Positions 1 to 5,271 of a stretch of 6,123 nt of DNA are shown piece by piece. The notes beneath the pieces are model-generated. The model was not told where the DNA came from, did no database searches, and saw only the letters and a program-made list of their open reading frames with translations. The number at the start of each line of letters is the position of its first letter. Positions within the stretch are counted from its first letter, which is position 1. A program made the position numbers and the translations under genes. Source of the stretch: Thermodesulfovibrionales bacterium (GTDB taxonomy: Bacteria; Nitrospirota; Thermodesulfovibrionia; Thermodesulfovibrionales; SM23-35); NCBI GenBank assembly GCA_020062205.1, contig JAGUWT010000009.1, positions 1-6,123 on the forward strand, given 5' to 3'.

Positions 1-133
1 ATCCGACTTGTATTCCGCTTCACGGGGATCAGCAATCTAATCTTGCGGTAAAAACAATGGAACGAGTACTATTAATCACTTTCATAAAACGAGTGTCGTG
101 GTTTGTGCTGTTATGTGCTGCGCTGCCGATTTC

Positions 134-2059
134 TTACTTTGTTAATAGCATTTTAATTGTTTGCACAAACGGTTTTCTTTCGTTTGAAGTTACAGAAATT
201 CTGGCTAAATATATACCGCTGGGTAAACTCGAAGCATCAAATGTCGCCGTATAATAGCTGGGTGTTTTCAATTCATTCACAATTGTCTCTACTTCACGAC
301 CGAGAACGTCAAAAACAATTAATTTAACTAGTCCCTCATCGGGAATCTGATAGCCAATATAAGTTGAAGGATTGAAAGGATTAGGAAAATTCTGCTTCAA
401 AGAATACAATGTTGATATTGAACTCTCTTGTCCTACTGCTTGCTTCATAAAACCTGCTGAACTGACAGTTACCATATTTGAAAAATCAGAAACAAGTCCA
501 GCGGTGTTTTTAGCTTTTATTTTATAATATACCTTCCATTTACCACCGTAGTTCAAATCATAGTCCAAAAATGAATTGGTTGTGACAGTGGCTACCAAGC
601 TAAATGTCCCCGGAGGTCCTCCTTGCGAATTTATACTTCTCCATACTTCATACCCAATAACATCTGGCTCAGGATTCGCTGTCCACGATAATTGAATCTG
701 TGATTGTGATACACTTTGAACATTTTGTGGTACTGTAGGTTCAAATGACTGCGTGGAAATCCCATGATTGGAAAATGCTGTTATAATTTGGCCATGATAA
801 GCACCGCTAAATGTACTATTATCCAAAATAAGCATATTATGTAAAAAATCGCTAAAGCTTCTTGCGTGCGGTGACATTTGCATTGCCTTAAAGACAAGAT
901 TGTCTGTAACACTTTGTCCAATCGCTTGACGTAAATCCCAACAAGCTCCGCCGATAACCTGACCGTTCCAGTGTGCACCCATGTAATCAGTCCATTGAAA
1001 AGTGTTGTTATCAAGATTCCTGTTTACTCCAACATCTTCTCCTTGAATTGCATCATTATTGATCGTACAGGCAAAATAATCAGAAAGTCCTTCATCCATT
1101 GCGCTTGCTTCGATGTAATATAGGCTTGGACTTCCAATCCATCCACTATAAACATGATAAATTGTATTATGAGTATATTCGTGATACACGACATCACTGG
1201 AACGCGCCCAATATTGGCCACTCTGAGTACCAAAATAAATGTTTGTTCCATCGGCAGCACCATTGTATGGATAGCCATATTGATCTACAGAGTTAATATG
1301 TCCTTCCATCTGATAATCCATACCAGAATAATTAAGCGGCGTCGATTTGAAAAAATCATGTATCCTGCTGGCATGCCAACGAACATTTGTTCCATCTCCA
1401 GCAGACCAATCGTAATCCCTACGCCCAGGTAGTGTGCTTATTGTTGCTTTTATGGGATTGCCTCTATCAGCATCGTTTCTCATCTTGATCCAACTATTTT
1501 CAAGCGGAACTTGCAAATAATAACCAGTGTATGCTATGCCGCCTTTATAGTAGTACCCATTCGCATCGGTATTAAGTGTTGCAACAAGCTGACCATAGAC
1601 ATTATACATTTTGATATTGGTTGTTGAATATGCGCTATTGGCGGTCGGGTCATTAACTCTAATAGGATAATAATTTCCAGTAATATAACCATATAGCTCC
1701 GCTTCCATAATGTTGCTATACTCTTTCACTATCTTACCATTTATCGCATCCACGAAATAAACATAATTTTTATGTGGGCGCTCTGATAGTAATTCCAATT
1801 TCCATACAAGTGAGTAGTCAAATGAAGAATCATTCTCGATGGGGAGAATTACGAGCTGAGGTTCTTCCTTTACTATTATGCTGTCGCACTGAAAGTATTG
1901 GCTGCTCGTTGTAATTGCCTGTGCAGGTGTTATACCGGTTTTTGTTTTTATATCAATCTTTGAGAAAGCTCTGGCGCCTAAACTTACAATTGTTCCTTGC
2001 GGATCAATTGTGAAACCGATTTCTGAATTATAGACCGGTATTCCAGAATATATCTGCTT
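134..2059 (-). CDS. Secreted M4/M36-like zinc metallopeptidase with FnIII and type IX sorting domain (main open part of a broken gene)
   Basis: Open frame of 641 codons ending in TAA, with no ATG near its 5' end; it is the downstream part of a gene that truly starts at 2366. Numbering below counts from the TTG at 1798, which is an internal Leu and not a start. Upstream of it, 2059-1799 encodes the end of an FTP propeptide (GIPVYNSEIGFTID) and a PepSY-like segment (LVWKLELL, then VYFVDAINGKIV). The catalytic domain has HEYTH at 206-210 (two zinc His plus the catalytic Glu) and DEGLSDYFA at 235-243, whose Glu236 fits the third zinc ligand. HWNGQVIGGACWDLR follows at 276-290, as in M36-type enzymes. 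A fibronectin III-like domain spans about 352-447. Residues 465-554 form a Por/T9SS type A sorting domain (SLKQNFPNPFNPST; VFDVLGREV; LPSGIYLARI). The product would be exported by Sec, carried out by the type IX system, and degrade protein outside the cell. The family is secure; M4 versus M36 is not settled. Confidence 0.88.
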   Translation of the reverse strand, partial: KQIYSGIPVYNSEIGFTIDPQGTIVSLGARAFSKIDIKTKTGITPAQAITTSSQYFQCDSIIVKEEPQLVILPIENDSSFDYSLVWKLELLSERPHKNYVYFVDAINGKIVKEYSNIMEAELYGYITGNYYPIRVNDPTANSAYSTTNIKMYNVYGQLVATLNTDANGYYYKGGIAYTGYYLQVPLENSWIKMRNDADRGNPIKATISTLPGRRDYDWSAGDGTNVRWHASRIHDFFKSTPLNYSGMDYQMEGHINSVDQYGYPYNGAADGTNIYFGTQSGQYWARSSDVVYHEYTHNTIYHVYSGWIGSPSLYYIEASAMDEGLSDYFACTINNDAIQGEDVGVNRNLDNNTFQWTDYMGAHWNGQVIGGACWDLRQAIGQSVTDNLVFKAMQMSPHARSFSDFLHNMLILDNSTFSGAYHGQIITAFSNHGISTQSFEPTVPQNVQSVSQSQIQLSWTANPEPDVIGYEVWRSINSQGGPPGTFSLVATVTTNSFLDYDLNYGGKWKVYYKIKAKNTAGLVSDFSNMVTVSSAGFMKQAVGQESSISTLYSLKQNFPNPFNPSTYIGYQIPDEGLVKLIVFDVLGREVETIVNELKTPSYYTATFDASSLPSGIYLARISVTSNERKPFVQTIKMLLTK

Positions 2060-2366
2060 CTAATCTATAAACCACCAGTCACCATCAGAGTCAACCTTTT
2101 TAGATTTCATGTTCTTTGATGATACTTTCAATACAGATGTATAATCGTCAATCAGTTGCTTTGCAAGGTTGTCAACCGTTTGGATAGTTAGTTCATCCTT
2201 CTCGAAACCATATTGACGAATATGATCCCGTATGTCCAACATCCGCTCTTAGGGTAATTCCATTCTTATTTTGGAATGAAACGATTTGCTGCGAAAATAA
2301 GAAGAAGGAACAAAACCACGTCAGAATGAATATGGCTAAAATGGACATTGAAATAACTGTTTTCAT
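2060..2366 (-). pseudogene. Disrupted 5' end of the metallopeptidase gene: signal peptide and FTP propeptide, with frameshift and in-frame TAG
   Basis: The ATG at 2366 has an AAAGGGA Shine-Dalgarno 7 bases upstream and begins a clear signal peptide: MKTVIS, a hydrophobic core to about residue 25, then FLFSQQ. This frame runs only to a TGA at 2193-2195 (57 residues). The propeptide continues one frame over (LDIRDHIRQYGFEKDELTI...DNLAKQLIDDY), where the upstream frame is closed by TAA at 2249-2251. A single-base indel must therefore lie between 2193 and 2251; one extra base near GCGGATGTTGGAC is the simplest fix. That second frame is the same as the main catalytic frame but stops at TAG 2060-2062, just before KQIYSGIPVYNSE, where an FTP domain should read straight through. 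Repaired, the protein would be about 743 residues. The cause is either a recent pseudogene or sequencing/assembly errors. Programmed recoding is less likely, since TAG is the normal stop of other genes here. Confidence 0.8.
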
Positions 2367-2372
2367 GTTAGT

Positions 2373-2379
2373 TCCCTTT
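2373..2379 (-). promoter_or_regulatory. Ribosome binding site of the metallopeptidase gene
   Basis: AAAGGGA on the minus strand, with 7 bases between GGG and the ATG at 2366. It fixes the true start of the broken peptidase gene upstream of both lesions and argues that the signal peptide belongs to it. Confidence 0.6.
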
Positions 2380-2447
2380 CAATTTTTATTTTTAATATTG
2401 ATAGTTATCCAACATTGATGTATCTTGAAAGCGGCAAACAAAAACAG

Positions 2448-2476
2448 TTCATTCTTGAGGTAACTTATAGAATGAA
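2448..2476. repeat. Inverted repeat upstream of the metallopeptidase gene
   Basis: TTCATTCT (2448-2455) and AGAATGAA (2469-2476) are perfect 8-base arms separated by 13 bases, about 80 bases upstream of the ATG at 2366. The position would suit an operator or a 5' UTR hairpin, but no promoter is convincingly visible and chance is possible in AT-rich DNA. Confidence 0.3.
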
Positions 2477-2524
2477 TTATTGTCGTTCCAAGCGACTCAA
2501 TGTTTGCTGTATTCCTATAAAACG

Positions 2525-2580
2525 GAATAGCTTAGCGGGGTGATGTCGCGAGCATCATCCCGCGTTATTTTCTTCTATTC
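2525..2580. terminator. Stem-loop between lipoprotein and metallopeptidase genes, possible terminator
   Basis: GCGGGGTGATG (2535-2545) pairs with CATCATCCCGC (2553-2563) at 10 of 11 positions, around a TCGCGAG loop. Outer arms GAATAG (2525-2530) and CTATTC (2575-2580) extend it as a longer imperfect palindrome. It sits just after the lipoprotein stop and before the next gene, as a terminator would. However, neither strand shows a proper T-run directly after the stem, so it could instead be Rho-independent only weakly, an mRNA-stabilising hairpin, or a degenerate palindrome related to the attC-like sites further right. No GTTRRRY core was found here. Confidence 0.4.
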
Positions 2581-2596
2581 ATATCATCACCTCCTT
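2565..2596 (-). promoter_or_regulatory. Near-perfect Shine-Dalgarno leading to a five-codon ORF
   Basis: AAGGAGGTGAT at 2586-2596 is almost a full complement of the 16S anti-SD. It overlaps the stop of the lipoprotein gene and lies 7 bases before an ATG at 2580-2582. That start opens only five codons (MNRRK) before TAA at 2565-2567, directly ahead of the stem-loop at 2535-2563. It may be a leader peptide, the remnant of a lost downstream gene, or a coincidence caused by the two AGG arginine codons ending the lipoprotein gene. Confidence 0.3.
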
Positions 2597-3618
2597 CGCC
2601 AGCTTGTAGGTCTTGAATAAGCTTCTTTATAAGGAAAAGGTGTAATTTTAGAAACAGTACTATCAACAAGACTGAATATGAGTATATCCTGGGGATAGTT
2701 TTCATAAGGTTGTTCAGGTTTGTTGGGATCTGATGTCATACATAATATTTTCTGTCCATCTGAAGACCAATCCACTGAGGATTCGTGTTGACGTTCGCTT
2801 ATTTGTATTTGTTTACGATTTATTCCGTTAGCGGTCATCAAATGAAGAAATCTTCCCCATGTCCCATTACGTGTACCCAATGAACTAAAAGCGATAGTCA
2901 TTTTATTTGGTGATAATACAGGGGCACCATCGTCAGCCTCGTATGGACTTATAGTGTGATAATTTCCTTGCATATCAAGATAGGCAATCTGTCCCTTACC
3001 GTCTGCTTTGCCAGAAGTATCATATCTTGCATAATCGAAATAAAAACTCAAGATTGTTGAATCATCAACAAAAGTACCAGTATATTCTAATAGGTTTCTA
3101 TAATTTGTAATCCGTGTCTCATTTTTTCCGTCAACATTAATAATAAAAACATCAAAATCTCCCGATATTTCAGGGGGCATCAGTCGAGAAAAGGCAACAC
3201 GGTTACCATCTGGTGACCAGATAGGTTTTGTGTCTAACGGATAAGAGAAGGATTCAATCGGCGGATTAGTAAGTTTGTACATTCCTGTGCCATCAGCATT
3301 CATAACATACAACGCTGAACTCATTTGCTGAAGACTCAATCTCGTATCACGACTTACAAAGACTATTTTGCTTCCATCTGGAGACCAACGAGCATCAGAG
3401 ATTGGTAAATCTGAGTTTTTAGTGAGTTGCTTAATACCAGAACCATCTTCGTTCATACTGTAGAGTTGCCACGTTCCGCTTTTGTTTGATACGAATAATA
3501 TTGGACCAGCATCAAAACGTTCTTCGGTTGGTCCAATAGGATTGTCTTTTTTGCATGAAGGAATAAGTAAAAGTATAATAATTAACAATCTCATTAGTAG
3601 ATAATTGTTGTTTACCAT
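2587..3618 (-). CDS. Lipoprotein with TolB/WD40-like beta-propeller repeats
   Basis: A 343-residue protein with a lipoprotein signal: MVNNNYLLMR, a hydrophobic run, then IPSC with Cys22 as the lipidated residue and CKKDNPIGP behind it. The rest consists of about six propeller blades of the PD40/WD40-like type. These show repeated LYSMNEDGSGIKQLT / LYVMNADGTGMYKLT strands, each followed by WSPDGxxIxF (for example ARWSPDGSKIVF, PIWSPDGNRVAF, VDWSSDGQKILC). Such proteins resemble the TolB C-terminal domain and sit in the periplasm or on the outer membrane; the ligand is unknown. I chose the ATG at 3618 because AAAGGA lies 7 bases upstream and the signal sequence starts there; the frame is open up to an ATG at 3675, but that adds 19 polar residues and runs into the attC-like repeat. 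The frame ends in TGA. It lies downstream of the palindromes at 3679-3884 and may be a cassette gene, though no attC is seen after it. Confidence 0.85.
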   Translation of the reverse strand: MVNNNYLLMRLLIIILLLIPSCKKDNPIGPTEERFDAGPILFVSNKSGTWQLYSMNEDGSGIKQLTKNSDLPISDARWSPDGSKIVFVSRDTRLSLQQMSSALYVMNADGTGMYKLTNPPIESFSYPLDTKPIWSPDGNRVAFSRLMPPEISGDFDVFIINVDGKNETRITNYRNLLEYTGTFVDDSTILSFYFDYARYDTSGKADGKGQIAYLDMQGNYHTISPYEADDGAPVLSPNKMTIAFSSLGTRNGTWGRFLHLMTANGINRKQIQISERQHESSVDWSSDGQKILCMTSDPNKPEQPYENYPQDILIFSLVDSTVSKITPFPYKEAYSRPTSWRRR

Positions 3619-3678
3619 CTTATTATCCTTTGTGATATTATTAATTCTAAACATATTTAGCTTTTTCGGCAGCATTGC

Positions 3679-3774
3679 CGCTAACGTGATTTGTAAAAAT
3701 GCAATGTCGGTTGCGAACTCGAAATAGACAAATGAATTGTGAGCAACCGCATTACATTTTTACAATTGTTAGAC
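3679..3774 (-). other. attC-like imperfect palindrome (site 1)
   Basis: CTAAC at 3681-3685 pairs with GTTAG at 3768-3772. After a short unpaired spacer (GTGA against A), TTGTAAAAATG pairs with CATTTTTACAA; then AATG pairs with CATT, one T bulges out, and CGGTTGC (3708-3714) pairs with GCAACCG (3743-3749). The loop is 28 bases. Two paired boxes with an unequal spacer and an extrahelical base are what integron attC sites show. Read on the minus strand the left core is GTCTAAC, fitting RYYYAAC, while the right core GTTAGCG fits only the first part of GTTRRRY. It begins 60 bases upstream of the lipoprotein start. Confidence 0.6.
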
Positions 3775-3792
3775 CTGCCTGCTGCAGGCAGG
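3774..3792. repeat. Short GC-rich palindrome CCTGCCTG-CTG-CAGGCAGG
   Basis: Perfect 8-base arms with a 3-base loop, wedged between attC-like sites 1 and 2 in an otherwise AT-rich region. It overlaps the last base of site 1. It has the look of a dispersed REP-type palindrome. Copy number elsewhere in the genome cannot be seen from here. Confidence 0.5.
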
Positions 3793-3799
3793 CATTCGT

Positions 3800-3884
3800 G
3801 CCGCACGTATCTGAAGTTGGCAAGCAGAGTGAGCCAATTTGGGCGAAGTGCCGAAGGCATGAAGCCAGATACGCTCTGTTAGGC
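3800..3884 (-). other. attC-like palindrome (site 2) closing the MNT-HEPN unit
   Basis: On the minus strand it opens with GCCTAAC (3884-3878), a perfect RYYYAAC core, 13 bases after the HEPN stop codon. CGTATCTG (3806-3813) pairs perfectly with CAGATACG (3866-3873). Inside are two smaller hairpins: TTGGC/GCCAA (3817-3837) and TGCC-GAA-GGCA (3849-3859). The far core GTGCGGC (3806-3800 on the minus strand) matches GTTRRRY poorly and lacks the GTT triplet where integrases cut. The site may therefore be degenerate, or an immobile hybrid with site 1. Length 85 bases is within the normal attC range. Confidence 0.5.
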
Positions 3885-3897
3885 GACGTGCAATATT

Positions 3898-4284
3898 TCA
3901 TACTATCTTTTTCTCCTTTAGATGTTGGATTATCTTCTCTATAAACTTCTCGCCATTCTCAAATATTTCTTTCGCTTCCATTTTGGATATCACGAATGTG
4001 TATTCGTAATCTCCTATCTGCCTTTTCTCAAACGCTTTATTTAGCTCTCTTCCCATTTCCTTTTTGAAAATGCCAGTTTTGACAAACTGTTCTCCGAAAG
4101 CAGAAATTACACCTTTATGAGATGAAAACGATAAGTTCTTTGTAAGTAGCATAGCTTGCGCAGAATAGAACATAGCGTAATAAGTTCTTGAAACTGAGGA
4201 TTCATAGTCCCCCTCTTCAAGAAGTATTTCAGCACTTTTGAGATACCTCTTCGCCCTCTCGATGAGAGAGTTTATTTCTTTCAT
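3898..4284 (-). CDS. HEPN domain protein, likely toxin of an MNT-HEPN toxin-antitoxin pair
   Basis: A 128-residue, mostly helical protein of the PF05168-type HEPN family. It shows the typical opening LIERAKRYLKSAEILLEEGDYESSVSR, the helix SRTYYAMFYSAQAML (32-46), and the late signature KAFEKRQIGDYEY (83-95) followed by EAKEIFENGEKFI. HEPN proteins are commonly RNases acting as toxins. This one shows no RX4-6H motif after Arg33, so the usual RNase active site is not evident. Its ATG overlaps the MNT stop codon (ATGA), with AAGGAG 7 bases upstream inside the MNT gene, so the two are translationally coupled. The TGA stop is followed 13 bases later by attC-like site 2, as in a gene cassette. Confidence 0.85.
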   Translation of the reverse strand: MKEINSLIERAKRYLKSAEILLEEGDYESSVSRTYYAMFYSAQAMLLTKNLSFSSHKGVISAFGEQFVKTGIFKKEMGRELNKAFEKRQIGDYEYTFVISKMEAKEIFENGEKFIEKIIQHLKEKKIV

Positions 4285-4595
4285 GCGAGCACTCCTTCTC
4301 TTCGCACATTTATGAGCAATGGACTGTTAATTTTTGAATAGTCTTCCTCTGAGATAGGATAGACAGATATCAACACCCCGTGTTTTAGATTTATATCGGT
4401 GATTATATCTATCATCCTATCAATTTCTTTTCCGGGGATGACTTTTCTTTCAAGAACAATAAGCACATCTATGTCTGAATCTTCTGTAGCATCACCCCTT
4501 GCCCACGAACCATAGAGGATAATACTCTTCAACCTCTTGCCATATAATTTTTCAATTTCTTCTCTGAATTCCTTGAGTATCTCTCTTATTCTCAT
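4281..4595 (-). CDS. MNT-type nucleotidyltransferase, likely antitoxin partner of the HEPN protein
   Basis: A 104-residue minimal nucleotidyltransferase of the DNA polymerase beta superfamily. The signature GSWARGDATEDSDID (29-43) gives the GS-x10-DxD motif with metal-binding Asp41 and Asp43. The strand VLISVYP (74-80) stands where a third carboxylate is often found but carries none. In characterised pairs, MNT proteins neutralise the HEPN toxin, some by transferring AMP to it; that role is inferred here from the pairing. The start has only a weak purine-rich SD (AGAGAAGAA). The gene lies 57 bases inside the GTTAGGC core of site 3 and 9 bases after the GIY-YIG stop, and shares ATGA with the HEPN gene. 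Confidence 0.87.
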   Translation of the reverse strand: MRIREILKEFREEIEKLYGKRLKSIILYGSWARGDATEDSDIDVLIVLERKVIPGKEIDRMIDIITDINLKHGVLISVYPISEEDYSKINSPLLINVRREGVLA

Positions 4596-4604
4596 TTCTT
4601 CTCT

Positions 4605-4919
4605 TTAATTTAATTGTGACATGACTAATATATTCTTTTCGTTTGCATGTCGCCTAACGTTTGGCGGATAAAAGAAGCCCAGCCCTCTAATCATTACAGT
4701 TGTAATCGTTTCTTTAAGCCCTCGCCAGGCACTGCCATAAAGTTTTAGTTTTCTTTCCCTTAATCGTGCTTGCTCCTTATAAATATAAGCCTCATAATAG
4801 ATTAAATCTATACACGCATCATTTTTCTTATGTTCACTCAATCTTCTCTTTAAGTTTTCAGTATAACCAATATACAGCTGGCTTGTTCTTTTATCCTTTA
4901 AAACATACACATAATACAT
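4605..4919 (-). CDS. Small GIY-YIG nuclease domain protein encoded inside an attC-like palindrome
   Basis: A 104-residue protein of the small stand-alone GIY-YIG (UPF0213-like) type. It has YVYVLKD (3-9) for the GIY strand, LYIGYTENLKRRLSEH (15-30) holding YIG and the conserved Arg, and ARLRERKLKLYGSAWRGLK (51-69) with Glu55 as the probable catalytic acid. I chose the ATG at 4919 because family members start MYYVYVL; an in-frame ATG at 4925 adds two residues. No SD is visible, and the sequence before the start is the palindrome arm. The domain normally ends near residue 71. The remaining 30 or so residues (from about IRGLGFFYPPNVRRHA) are read from the other palindrome arm, through the GTTAGGC core and beyond, and look like unselected read-through. 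Whether it acts as a homing-type nuclease is unknown. Confidence 0.8.
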   Translation of the reverse strand: MYYVYVLKDKRTSQLYIGYTENLKRRLSEHKKNDACIDLIYYEAYIYKEQARLRERKLKLYGSAWRGLKETITTVMIRGLGFFYPPNVRRHANEKNILVMSQLN

Positions 4920-4977
4920 AAGCATAGAGGGCTGGGTTTTGGGAAATCTTCGATTTCCCTTTTATCCGCTGTTAGGC
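4652..4977 (-). other. Long attC-like palindrome (site 3) carrying the GIY-YIG ORF in its loop
   Basis: The arms are CGCCTAAC (4651-4658) with GTTAGGCG (4971-4978); GCGGATAAAAG (4664-4674) with CTTTTATCCGC (4959-4969); and CCCAGCCCTCTA (4678-4689) with TAGAGGGCTGGG (4925-4936), all perfect. Between the first two boxes an unequal unpaired spacer (GTTTG against T) separates core from inner box, as in attC sites. Both cores fit RYYYAAC/GTTRRRY exactly. The total of 326 bases is far longer than usual attC sites, because about 235 bases of the loop are GIY-YIG coding sequence. The arms end exactly at the ORF's first ATG on one side. Confidence 0.65.
4941..4959. repeat. Extra hairpin in one arm of site 3
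   Basis: GGGAAATC-TTC-GATTTCCC is a perfect 8-base stem with a 3-base loop. It is present only in the right arm of the big palindrome; the left arm has just two extra bases at the matching place. Read on the plus strand it is followed by TTTT, like a small intrinsic terminator, but no plus-strand gene is seen to its left. Confidence 0.5.
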
Positions 4978-5074
4978 GATGTAGCAAGCCATATTCTAAA
5001 ATAAATAAACTCATTTTTTAACTTTTGCAATGTCTCTATCTTCCCAATCTATTTCAAGCTACCTAAATTTTTAC

Positions 5075-5242
5075 CTATCCTAAAGCCTCAATTGGGCCGG
5101 TTATTTCTACATCCACTTTAAAACCCTCAAGTTGTTTTGGAATGTTTTTTGACTCTGGGGTCTCTTTCTCTAAATATACTTTTATACATGGTATCTTATT
5201 ACATTTCCCAATACCAACTCCTACAACGCCGGGTATATTCAT
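5075..5242 (-). CDS. Short protein of the VVGVGIG / IPKxLEG type, function unknown
   Basis: A 55-residue protein from ATG at 5242 to TAG at 5075-5077. It begins MNIPGVVGVGIGKCN, continues IPCIKVYLEKETPES and IPKQLEGFKVDVE, and ends ITGPIEALG. From memory, this matches a widespread short domain with the pattern NVVGVGxG...PxIKVxVxKKxP...IPKxxEGxxVxxExTGxIxAL, found alone or ahead of trypsin-like domains. The function is not known to me. Ending at EAL fits the complete short form. The N-terminus may be slightly clipped, since a stop lies two codons upstream and no SD is seen. A perfect hairpin (5248-5271) ends 5 bases before the start. It lies 98 bases upstream of attC-like site 3 on the coding strand, so it could be the gene of that cassette. 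Confidence 0.65.
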   Translation of the reverse strand: MNIPGVVGVGIGKCNKIPCIKVYLEKETPESKNIPKQLEGFKVDVEITGPIEALG

Positions 5243-5247
5243 TACTT

Positions 5248-5271
5248 AATCTTTGTCAATACCCAAAGATT
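5248..5271. repeat. Hairpin directly before the 55-residue gene
   Basis: AATCTTTG (5248-5255) and CAAAGATT (5264-5271) are perfect 8-base arms around an 8-base loop. On the coding strand it ends 5 bases upstream of the ATG at 5242, where it would cover the usual Shine-Dalgarno position and could limit translation. Confidence 0.5.

Noticed and set aside
1..133. Left edge beyond the protease stop; plus frame reading IRLVFRFTGISNLILR to a TAA at 49-51
   Set aside because: Seventeen codons without a start in the window and no recognisable domain; no terminator hairpin with a T-run was found either.
57..254. Plus-strand 65-codon frame with a hydrophobic N-terminal half
   Set aside because: Most of it lies antisense to the well-supported T9SS sorting domain of the protease; no good SD and no family resemblance.
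2060..2062. In-frame TAG read as pyrrolysine or a suppressed amber codon
   Set aside because: TAG ends the DUF5714 gene and both small ORFs, and the protease also carries a frameshift, so decay or error explains it more simply.
3619..3675. Longer start for the lipoprotein at 3675
   Set aside because: It would put 19 polar residues before the signal peptide and overlaps the edge of the attC-like region, whereas the ATG at 3618 has AAAGGA 7 bases upstream.
3699..3944. Plus-strand 81-codon frame across the palindromes
   Set aside because: It lies across the attC-like folds and overlaps the HEPN 3' end antisense; composition is that of repeat DNA, not of a protein.
3679..4977. CRISPR array or transposon terminal repeats as explanation for the repeated GTTAGGC motifs
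   Set aside because: The motifs are few, unevenly spaced and in both orientations, so not CRISPR; no transposase or target-site duplication was seen. Paired inner boxes with unequal spacers fit attC better.
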